Assembly: GCA_000991645.1 (NCBI GenBank)
Contig: LBRX01000027.1
Span: 1 to 14,641, forward strand
Source of the DNA: Candidatus Moranbacteria bacterium GW2011_GWE2_36_40
Lineage (GTDB): Bacteria; Patescibacteriota; Minisyncoccia; Moranbacterales; GWC2-37-73
Reading direction: 5' to 3'
Length of the DNA: 14,641 bases
Positions 5,293-13,419 of this stretch are shown here, piece after piece. Below the pieces are notes generated by a model. The model saw nothing but the letters and a program-made list of their open reading frames with translations. It had not been told where the DNA came from and did not search any database. Positions within the stretch are counted from its first letter, which is position 1. Every line of letters starts with the position of its first letter. The position numbers and the translations under genes are program-made.

Positions 5293-8200
5293 ATGAACTT
5301 AGCTGTCTCGTATAAAAAAAATAAAACAAAAGCATTTTGGCTGAAAATCATTTCGGTGTTTTTTGTGCTAACCATGATTACAAATCCATTGCTTGCTTTT
5401 TCTGCTCCCACAATTTCAGGGATAACTTTGAGTAGTGGTCTGATCATTGGTGGCGATACTGTAACCATAACAGGAACTGGATTCTTGGTTGGATCTATCA
5501 GTGCTACTGGTGGAACAATAACAACTGATGGTGACTATACTGTTCATACATTTACAACAAATGGAACATTTACAGCTGATGCAAGTCTTCCAGTTGAGGT
5601 CTTGGTTGTGGCTGGTGGTGGAGGAAGTGCTGGAGGATATGAAGGTGGTGCTGGTGGTGGAGGAGGAGTCCAATATCATTCTGGTTGGCAAGTGTCAGCT
5701 GGAACACCTGTTGGTGTGACGGTTGGAACAGGTGGAGCTGCTGGACCAACATCTACAAACGGAACAAATGGAGGAAATTCTGCTTTTGATAGTTTGATTG
5801 CAAATGGTGGTGGAGGAGGAGGAAATTATGCTGGAGGAGCAGGGGCTGTTCCTGGCTCTGGAGGTTCTGGAGGAGGAGCTTCTCGAGGTGCTGTTGGTGG
5901 AACAAGTAATCAAGGTTCTGTTAATGGCTCAACTTCATATGGACATGCTGGTGGAAATGGTCCAGGTGGTGGAGGACAATCAGGTGGTGGTGGAGGAGGT
6001 GCTGGTGCTATTGGTGGAAATACTGCTTCTTCTGATACTGGCGGTGTCGGAGGTGTTGGTATTGCGTCTTCAATTTCAGGAGCTTCAACATATTATGGCG
6101 GCGGCGGAGGAGGTTCTAGTAATTATAGTACGGTTGCTGGTGGAAATGGAGGCGGTGGAACTGGCGGAAGTCAATATACTTCTCCTACAGCTGGAACTGC
6201 AAATACTGGAGGTGGTGGAGGAGGGGAAAGGATGAATGGTATAGGGAAAAATGGTGGTTCTGGTATTGTAATAGTTAGATACCTTACAAATTCTAAAAAG
6301 CCAACAGTTACTATTGGAGGAGTTGCAGCAACAAATATCGTGGTTGTTAATTCAACAACAATAACTGCCACAACCCCTGCTCATACAGCTGGAGTAACTG
6401 ATGTTGTGGTTACAAATTACGACGGACAATCTGCAATACTTACAAATGGATATACTTATAATTATTTATATCCCGCACCTGTTGTTTCTGGTCTCAATCC
6501 TTCTTCTGGTGCAGCATCAGGAGGAACTATTGTGAATATCACAGGTACTGGATTTGTGGCTAGTCCCGTTACGGCTACTGGTGGAACAATAACAACTGAT
6601 GGTAATTATACCGTTCACACATTTACAACAAATGGAACATTTACAGCTGATGCAAGTCTTCCAGTTGAAGTCTTGGTTGCGGCTGGTGGAGGTGGTTCTG
6701 GAGGTGGCCCTGAAAGTGGCGCTGGTGGTGGTGGTGGTGTGCAGCATCATTCAAGCTGGTCTGTTGCTAGCGGTTCTCCAAATAATGTGGTAGTTGGTGG
6801 CGGTGGCGGAGGTGGTCCATATATGACAAATGGAACAAATGGAACTAGCTCATCATTTGGTAGTTTGATTGCTAATGGTGGTGGTGGAGGGGGCCATTAT
6901 GGTGCTGGATCAGGGTCTGTTCCTGGCTCTGGAGGTTCTGGAGGAGGAGCTTCTCGAGGTTCTGTTGGTGGAACAAGTAATCAAAGCTCTATTGATGGTT
7001 CAACTTCATATGGACATGCTGGAGGAAATGGTCCAGGTGGCGGCGGAACTTCTGGCGGTGGTGGAGGAGGTGCTGGTAGTGTTGGTGGTAATGGTTCTGG
7101 TGGCACTGGTGGTGTTGGTGGCATTGGTGTGGCATCTTCTATTTCAGGAGTAGCTACTTATTATGGCGGTGGAGGTGGTGGTGCTAGTGATGGTTCTTCA
7201 GTTGCTGGTGGTGCAGGTGGTGGAGGAACAGGAGGAAGTTCATCGGTCGCACCAACAGTAGGTACGCCTAATACTGGAGGCGGTGGAGGAGGAGAGAGAA
7301 ATCCTAGCACTGGTAAAAGTGGTGGATCTGGCATTGTAGTTGTGAGATATCTTACAAATTCTAAGGCACCAACGGTTACTATTGGTGGCACTCCTGCAAC
7401 CAATGTTTCAGTTACAAGTTCAACCACAATAACTGCAACAGCTCCCGCACATGTTGCAGGAACAGCTGATGTTGTTGTCACAAACTACGATGGACAATCT
7501 TCAACACTTACGAATGGTTATACTTTCAATCCAGCTCCAACAATAACTACAGGAGCAGTTTCCCCATCCAGTGCAAAAATTACCGGAGGAGACACAATTA
7601 CAATCACGGGCACAGGATTCTATGGAACTCCATCAGTAACTTTCGGCGGTACGGCTGCGACAGGAGTTACGGTTGTAAATCCAACAACTTTAACTGTAAT
7701 AACTCCAGCACATGTTGTGGGTCAGGTTAATGTTGTAGTAATAAATCCAGATAGTCAAAGTGCAACACTTGCAAATGGGTTTACATTCACAGAACTTCCT
7801 CCAACTTTAAGTTCAATTTCCCCCGATAATGGACCAATTGTGGGAGGGACTAATGTAACGATAAATGGGAGTGGATTTTTTCCTAAAAATACAGGTGGAG
7901 ATGTTGGATGGGGAATAGTGGCAGGAAAAATATTGCCAACAGTCATGCAAGCCTCCAAGGCAGTATCAGTAGGTAATAGTTTGTATTTATTTGGTGGTCA
8001 TAACGGGATAACAACTACTAATGCTATCTATACTGCCCCACTTGCAGATCCAACAACGTGGACTGATACTGGAAAAACCTTGCCAAGCACTAGCACACTT
8101 CTTTCAAGTCTGGCAATAATAGATAATAATTTATATTTGTTTGGCGGATACAATGGAGCTGTTGCAAGTAGCGCTATATTTACAGCATCTGTTGCTGATC

Positions 8201-11200
8201 CTACAACGTGGACAGTTGTATCTGAAAAAACATTGCCAGCAGGTCTTTTTGGGGCTCAATTTGCAACCGTGGGTGAAAATATATATTTATTTGGTGGACA
8301 CAATGGTACTGCCGCTACTAATGTTATTTATACCGCCACTATTTCTGATCCCACCACTTGGTCAGTTGTTTCAGGCAAGGTTTTACCGCAAAATGTCTAT
8401 CAGTCACAAATAATTAAAATAGAAAATAATCTGTATCTGTTTGGTGGATATAACGGAAGTTCATGGGTTAATACTATTTATACTGCAACTGCATCCGACC
8501 CAACAACTTGGTCAGTTGTGTCTGGAAAAACATTGCCAGGGAACTTGGGAGCATCACAATTGATAAATATTGGAGATAAGCTATATTTGCTTGGCGGATA
8601 CAATGGATCAAGCGTGAATAGTATCTACACAGCAACTATTTCTGATCCAACTACTTGGACAGTATCAAGCAGCGTTCTGCCTGAAAATTTGCAGGGATCT
8701 GCTGTCTTAATTATTGATAACTACGTGTATTTATTTTCTGGGTATACAACAACATACGTTAATAAGATTTATCGTGCACCCCTCTCACATTTCAGGGGCA
8801 ACGTCTACAATAATTCCTGGATTACTAATTGGCCAACAGTTGCAACTGATCAAACAAATGTAGTTATTGGAGGTGCTCCAGCCACGAATATTAATTTCAC
8901 AAATTCAACCACAATAACTGCTACAGCTTCTGCACACGTTGCAGCAATGGCTGATGTTGTGGTAACAAATTATGATGGACAATCTGCAACTCTTGCTGGA
9001 GCGTATGAATATCGCAATTGGATTACTAGGGGAACATATACTTCAACTGTAAAATCTTCTCCCGGAACATTATTTGGGACAATTAATTGGAATGCATCAA
9101 TACCAGTAGATACTGCTGTTGTGATGAGAGTCAAATCATGCACAACAGCTGATTGTTCAGATAAGCCATCCTGGACTGGTTGTGATTTGGCTTCAATTGA
9201 TAATGGTACGGACATTTCAGGCAAAGGATGTGTGGTGGATGGTCAGCAGTATGTTCAATATCAAGCATATCTTACAACTGATTCAGCCAGTGTTAATCCA
9301 TATTTGGATAGCGTTACAATTTATGACCAACCTCAATATGCAACAACTTTTTCAAAAATGATTTCTTCTCCATATAATACTGGAGATTTAAACAATGCTG
9401 TTTCGAAAATTGTGTGGAATGCAACAAATGACAATCCAGTGTCGGAAGGTCAAGTTGCGATGCAAATAAGAACAGCTCCAGACAATGGCTCTGGTGTTCC
9501 AGATTGGACAAATTCAACTTGGTGTGGGCCAACTGATTGTGCAGCAATTCCAAACTCAACAAGCTCTTTTGCAACAAGTTATTATACCGATAAAGTTGGT
9601 GCAACTGCTATTAATTCAATCAATAGAGATGCTATTAATGACCAATGGGTTGAATATGCCACATTTTTGAAATCAGCAAATGGAAGTGTGAAGCCAACTC
9701 TTTCTGATGTGACGCTGTCATATGTTGTCAATGCTCCTCCTGAGCTTCGAAATGTTGCCGCTGTTCAAGAAAATGATGGAGCTGTAACTGTTGCCTATGA
9801 TGTTAGAGATCCAGACACTAGCACTGGCGCGACTGTGAATAAAGTGAATGTTTCTTTGGAATATTGCAGTGCAAATTGTGGGAATATTGGCAGTGAAACA
9901 TGGACTCAAGCAACAAATGTTACTGGAGATGCTGGCGCGGATATTGCTGTTGCTGAGGTTGATTGGAGTTCTGGTTATCAGCTTTCCTGGAACGCTAAAG
10001 CTGATTATCCAAATCAATTTAATAACACCAATTTCAAAGTTAGATTGAAAGCTGATGATGGCGAGGGTGCAAACAATACTAAAACTTCCGAAGCAGCTGT
10101 TTCAGTTTTTGATACTAAAAATCCAGTTGCTGGTGCTTTGCCGATAATTGTTGATGCAACAACTTCGCCGGCAAATGTGACACTTAGCGCTTCTGATGAT
10201 AGTGCATTTGAAATGAAGGTTTCAACAAGTCCAACACTTTCCGGTGCAAATTGGGAAGCATATAACACAATAAAAACAATTACTCTTGCTACTGCCCCTG
10301 CAACAATTTATGTTCAATTTAAGGATGCGTATGGAAACGCGAGTGCAATTTTGAATGTCACAACACCAGAAGTTCCTGCTTCCGTGATGATTCAAGATGT
10401 TTCAAATATGCACGACAGTCTTTCTGAATATAGATTGTTTGCAGCATGGAAAGTTGCAGTTTCTCCGACACCTGGCTTTGGTTCCTATAAAGTTTATAGA
10501 TCGCTGGATCAATCAACATGGACATTATCTGGAACAATTACTGATCGTCTTACAAATTATTATGTAGACAAAACAGTTAGTGGTGATACTAATTATTATT
10601 ATAAAATTACAACTAACGATGTTGGTGGGAATATTTCAGCATATTCAAATGTGCTTAATGGAAAGGCTAATGGACTCAGAGACGCTGGGGAAGATAGTGG
10701 AGCAGAACAAGCACCACCATCGATTTCAAATGTGACAATTGATCAAATTACTAATGTTTCAGCCCGAATAAATTGGACTACAAACACTTTGTCTAGCTCA
10801 ACTGTTGGTTATTCAACTACTGCTGGAAATTTTGCTCAAGAGGTTGGGACTAATTCAATGACAACAAGTCACAGTGTGATTGTTGGAAGTCTTTCTCCAA
10901 ACACGAAATATTATTTTCAAGTAAAGTCAGTTGATTCTCTTGATTCAATGTCGGTTGATTTTAATGGTGGAAATGGATATGACTTTACAACTGCAGTAGG
11001 CGATTCAGTCTTGCCAATAATTTCTAATATTAATGTTGCTGCAAAAACATCGTCAACTGCAACAATAAATTGGAATACTGATGAGAACGCTACAAGTTTT
11101 GTTGAATATTCAAAAACAGACGGGTTTGGCACAGGTGCACTTTTTGGAAATTATACACTCACAACAAGTCATTCTGTTGTGGTGCCATCATTGGAAGCAA

Positions 11201-12246
11201 ATGCAACCTATTATTTCAAAGTTCATTCCAAAGATGCTTCAAATAACGAAAGTGTTTCTAGTCAGTCCAGTTTTGTTACTGATCCAAGTGGAGATGTTGT
11301 TGCGCCAATAGTAAGTGATATTTCGGTAACTTCAAGTTTTAATTCAGCCTTGGTTTCTTGGACCACAGACGAAAATTCAAACAGTTATGTTGAATTTGGC
11401 ATAACAACTGGATATGGCAGAATATTTGGTCATTCAACATTGACCATGGATCATAACGTCCAGCTTCCAGCTGATCTGATTCAAAACACAACCTATCATT
11501 ATCGTATTCATTCCACCGATGGATCTGGAAATGAGTCGATATCATTGGATGGCACATTTTTGACAGAAATGGATGTTGCTGATGTTACTGCGCCGAATAT
11601 TTCAAATATTGCTGTTGGTAGTCCAGCATCAACAAGTGTTTCTGTTACTTGGAACACAAATGAAAATGCTACAAGCTTCATTGGTTATTCTCTCGATGGT
11701 GGAAATACTTTTTCTCAGCAAGGAAACAGTGTTCTTGCAACTTCCCATAGTATAACTTTGGTTGGGCTCACATCCAGCACGAATTATCTTTTGAAAATTA
11801 TTTCCACAGATGCTTCTGGCAATACTGCGACTGATGATAATAGTGGTCAATATTATGCAATTGCAACTCCGTCTGGATCGCAAGTCCCTGTTCTTTCAAG
11901 CATTACAACAAGTGCTATCACATATGATCAGGCAACAATAACATGGAATACAAACAACTCAGCAACATCATTTGTGGAATATGGACTTGATAATGGTTAT
12001 GGAAATGCTGTTGGAAAATATGCAACTTCGACATCACACAGCATTCAATTGAAAAATCTTTTGGCCGGTCAAACATATCATTTCCGCGTGCGTTCAATTG
12101 ATCAATCCGAAGCAGTTTCCGGTGACTACACATTTTCAACACAGGCTGCTCCTGATTCTGCTGGTCCAATTGTTGCAAACATTGTTTCAACTCCAAACAT
12201 AAACAAGACACAAATTATGGAAATATTTTTGGTAACAATACACTAA
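5293..12246 (+). CDS. Giant secreted multidomain surface protein, main segment (frameshifted at 3' end)
   Basis: This segment encodes 2317 residues. A signal peptide (basic 8-13, hydrophobic 18-36, likely cleavage near 37-38) predicts export. Four IPT/TIG domains follow. Those at 39-68/337-390, 396-426/692-746 and 836-865/1187-1240 are each interrupted, by glycine-rich inserts (about 69-336 and 427-691) and a six-bladed kelch-like propeller (about 869-1180). The domain at 748-832 is continuous. Two Cys-containing beta-modules (1242-1345, 1346-1478) and an Ig-like module (1481-1607) precede FN3 domains at about 1693-1790, 1807-1902, 1905-1999, 2001-2095, 2098-2192 and 2195-2286. The seventh FN3 is cut by a 7-nt loss after 12206, leading to TAA at 12244-12246. 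An adhesin or surface-fibre role is likely; no enzyme motif is seen. The reading frame resumes in the next entries. Confidence 0.85.
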   Translation: MNLAVSYKKNKTKAFWLKIISVFFVLTMITNPLLAFSAPTISGITLSSGLIIGGDTVTITGTGFLVGSISATGGTITTDGDYTVHTFTTNGTFTADASLPVEVLVVAGGGGSAGGYEGGAGGGGGVQYHSGWQVSAGTPVGVTVGTGGAAGPTSTNGTNGGNSAFDSLIANGGGGGGNYAGGAGAVPGSGGSGGGASRGAVGGTSNQGSVNGSTSYGHAGGNGPGGGGQSGGGGGGAGAIGGNTASSDTGGVGGVGIASSISGASTYYGGGGGGSSNYSTVAGGNGGGGTGGSQYTSPTAGTANTGGGGGGERMNGIGKNGGSGIVIVRYLTNSKKPTVTIGGVAATNIVVVNSTTITATTPAHTAGVTDVVVTNYDGQSAILTNGYTYNYLYPAPVVSGLNPSSGAASGGTIVNITGTGFVASPVTATGGTITTDGNYTVHTFTTNGTFTADASLPVEVLVAAGGGGSGGGPESGAGGGGGVQHHSSWSVASGSPNNVVVGGGGGGGPYMTNGTNGTSSSFGSLIANGGGGGGHYGAGSGSVPGSGGSGGGASRGSVGGTSNQSSIDGSTSYGHAGGNGPGGGGTSGGGGGGAGSVGGNGSGGTGGVGGIGVASSISGVATYYGGGGGGASDGSSVAGGAGGGGTGGSSSVAPTVGTPNTGGGGGGERNPSTGKSGGSGIVVVRYLTNSKAPTVTIGGTPATNVSVTSSTTITATAPAHVAGTADVVVTNYDGQSSTLTNGYTFNPAPTITTGAVSPSSAKITGGDTITITGTGFYGTPSVTFGGTAATGVTVVNPTTLTVITPAHVVGQVNVVVINPDSQSATLANGFTFTELPPTLSSISPDNGPIVGGTNVTINGSGFFPKNTGGDVGWGIVAGKILPTVMQASKAVSVGNSLYLFGGHNGITTTNAIYTAPLADPTTWTDTGKTLPSTSTLLSSLAIIDNNLYLFGGYNGAVASSAIFTASVADPTTWTVVSEKTLPAGLFGAQFATVGENIYLFGGHNGTAATNVIYTATISDPTTWSVVSGKVLPQNVYQSQIIKIENNLYLFGGYNGSSWVNTIYTATASDPTTWSVVSGKTLPGNLGASQLINIGDKLYLLGGYNGSSVNSIYTATISDPTTWTVSSSVLPENLQGSAVLIIDNYVYLFSGYTTTYVNKIYRAPLSHFRGNVYNNSWITNWPTVATDQTNVVIGGAPATNINFTNSTTITATASAHVAAMADVVVTNYDGQSATLAGAYEYRNWITRGTYTSTVKSSPGTLFGTINWNASIPVDTAVVMRVKSCTTADCSDKPSWTGCDLASIDNGTDISGKGCVVDGQQYVQYQAYLTTDSASVNPYLDSVTIYDQPQYATTFSKMISSPYNTGDLNNAVSKIVWNATNDNPVSEGQVAMQIRTAPDNGSGVPDWTNSTWCGPTDCAAIPNSTSSFATSYYTDKVGATAINSINRDAINDQWVEYATFLKSANGSVKPTLSDVTLSYVVNAPPELRNVAAVQENDGAVTVAYDVRDPDTSTGATVNKVNVSLEYCSANCGNIGSETWTQATNVTGDAGADIAVAEVDWSSGYQLSWNAKADYPNQFNNTNFKVRLKADDGEGANNTKTSEAAVSVFDTKNPVAGALPIIVDATTSPANVTLSASDDSAFEMKVSTSPTLSGANWEAYNTIKTITLATAPATIYVQFKDAYGNASAILNVTTPEVPASVMIQDVSNMHDSLSEYRLFAAWKVAVSPTPGFGSYKVYRSLDQSTWTLSGTITDRLTNYYVDKTVSGDTNYYYKITTNDVGGNISAYSNVLNGKANGLRDAGEDSGAEQAPPSISNVTIDQITNVSARINWTTNTLSSSTVGYSTTAGNFAQEVGTNSMTTSHSVIVGSLSPNTKYYFQVKSVDSLDSMSVDFNGGNGYDFTTAVGDSVLPIISNINVAAKTSSTATINWNTDENATSFVEYSKTDGFGTGALFGNYTLTTSHSVVVPSLEANATYYFKVHSKDASNNESVSSQSSFVTDPSGDVVAPIVSDISVTSSFNSALVSWTTDENSNSYVEFGITTGYGRIFGHSTLTMDHNVQLPADLIQNTTYHYRIHSTDGSGNESISLDGTFLTEMDVADVTAPNISNIAVGSPASTSVSVTWNTNENATSFIGYSLDGGNTFSQQGNSVLATSHSITLVGLTSSTNYLLKIISTDASGNTATDDNSGQYYAIATPSGSQVPVLSSITTSAITYDQATITWNTNNSATSFVEYGLDNGYGNAVGKYATSTSHSIQLKNLLAGQTYHFRVRSIDQSEAVSGDYTFSTQAAPDSAGPIVANIVSTPNINKTQIMEIFLVTIH
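5407..7530 (+). repeat. Tandem ~1071-bp direct repeat (split IPT/TIG plus glycine-rich insert)
   Basis: Two copies begin at 5407 and 6478, and corresponding points (GCTACTGG at 5503 and 6574) lie exactly 1071 nt (357 codons) apart. The segment from that point through the codons for VEVLV is almost identical in DNA. So are stretches coding PGSGGSGGGASRG (187-199 and 544-556) and TSYGHAGGNGPGGGG (214-228 and 571-585). Each copy holds the first half of an IPT/TIG domain, a beta-rich lead-in, a Gly-Gly-X-dominated region ending in GGSGIVxVRY, and the second IPT/TIG half. Smaller indels and substitutions distinguish the copies, so this is a duplication that has begun to diverge. Confidence 0.85.
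7897..8832 (+). repeat. Six kelch-like repeats (beta-propeller) inside the fourth IPT/TIG
   Basis: Six consecutive units of about 50 residues each carry the kelch pattern: a hydrophobic strand, then NxLYLFGGYNG, then xIYTAxxxDPTTW. The GG-type motifs fall at residues 897-905, 947-955, 997-1005, 1047-1055, 1097-1105 and, degenerate, at 1145-1151. The closing Trp residues are at 923, 973, 1023, 1073, 1122 and 1180. The block is flanked by the two halves of an IPT/TIG domain (836-865 and 1187-1240), so it is a domain insertion. Kelch propellers generally mediate protein or glycan binding; the ligand is unknown. Confidence 0.85.
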
Positions 12247-13419
12247 CCACAACTCATAGTGTTCAACTTCCTTCTGACCTAAGTCAAAATACAACATATC
12301 ATTATCGAATAAGAACATCTGATGCTCTTGGTAATTTGACCGTTTCTGCTGGTAATATTTTTCAGACAACTGCCGATCCATTAGATGTGTCAGCCCCAAT
12401 CATTTCTAGTGTAGACATTTCTAGTCCAACCGTTACTAATATAACTGTAAATTGGACAACAGATGAAAATTCAACAAGTTACGTTGCATATTCTCTTGAT
12501 GGAACAACTTTCGTTGAACAGGGTAGTGCAACGCTTACCAAAAATCATTCTGTGACAGTTGTCGGGCTAACGCCTAATACTGATTATGAATTGCAAATAA
12601 AATCATCTGATGCAATGGGAAATGTTGCAACAGATGATAATGCTGGAGCAAATTACACACAAAGAACTCAGACGTCGTTGTTACTTGGACAACGGATATT
12701 AATGCTGATTCTAAGATTGAATATGGCGTAGACACAAACTATGGAGTTTTTGTTGGGAAGGATGATTCAACAAAAAATCATAGTGTGACAATAAAAGGCT
12801 TGCTCACATCAACAACATATCATCTTCGTGCACATTCCACAGCAACAACCGAAGCAGTTTCCGGTGACTACACATTTTCAACACAGGCTGCTCCTGATTC
12901 TGCTGGTCCAATTGTTGCAAACATTGTTTCAACTCCAAACATAAACAATGGTACAGACACAAATTATGGAAATATTTTTGGTAACAATACACTAACCACA
13001 ACTCATAGTGTTCAGCTTCCTTCTGACCTAAGTCAAAATACAACATATCATTATCGAATAAGAACATCTGATGCTCTTGGTAATTTGACCGTTTCTGCTG
13101 ACAATACTGTTCAAACTTCTGTTAACCCTGTTGATACGATTGAACCTGTAATTTCAGAGGTATCAATTTCAAGTCCATCAGTAACAACTATTACAGCCAG
13201 CTGGACAACAGATGAAAATTCAACAAGTTACGTTGCATATTCTCTTGATGGAACAACTTTCGTTGAACAGGGCAGTGCAACGCTTACCCAAAATCATTCT
13301 GTGACAGTTGTTGGGCTAGTGCCTAATACTGATTATGAATTGCAAATAAAATCATCTGATGCAATGGGAAATGTTGCAACAGATGATAATGCTGGAGCAA
13401 ATTACACACAAAGAACTCA
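12107..13419 (+). repeat. Near-identical FN3 super-repeat, two copies
   Basis: Copy 1 (about 12107-12670) matches copy 2 (about 12849-13419). The offset is 742 nt before position 12206 and 749 nt after it, because copy 1 lacks 7 nt. Each copy covers the end of one FN3, a shortened FN3, and a full FN3. The identity is mosaic: long near-identical blocks (12107-12340 and 12460-12670) flank a clearly diverged block (about 12345-12455). A more distant relative of the same three-module unit lies upstream at about 11300-12150. Confidence 0.85.
12207..12731 (+). CDS. Giant surface protein, second segment (frame 3 remnant)
   Basis: From 12207 the FN3 coding continues in frame 3, beginning with the codons for DTNYGNIFGNNTL, which match the in-frame copy at 12954. 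It completes one FN3 and encodes a full one with VNWTTDENSTSYVAYS and a NVATDDNAGANYT end. After the codons for QRT (to about 12670) homology jumps to frame 2, so the residues encoded from 12671 to the stop at 12729-12731 are out of frame. The first ATG in this frame is at 12336, which would begin in the middle of an FN3. Independent expression is therefore unlikely; this is best read as the middle piece of the gene that starts at 5293. Confidence 0.7.
   Translation, partial: DTNYGNIFGNNTLTTTHSVQLPSDLSQNTTYHYRIRTSDALGNLTVSAGNIFQTTADPLDVSAPIISSVDISSPTVTNITVNWTTDENSTSYVAYSLDGTTFVEQGSATLTKNHSVTVVGLTPNTDYELQIKSSDAMGNVATDDNAGANYTQRTQTSLLLGQRILMLILRLNMA

Noticed and set aside
5416..7481. Many long ORFs on the minus strand and in other plus frames across the glycine-rich region
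   Set aside because: They arise from GGN-rich repetitive codons read in other frames. Their products are low-complexity strings, and they overlap a clearly coding frame with a signal peptide and recognisable domains.
12190..12250. Programmed ribosomal frameshift as an explanation for the first frame break
   Set aside because: No X-XXY-YYZ slippery heptamer is present at the junction, and direct comparison with the second copy shows missing bases, which indicates a deletion.
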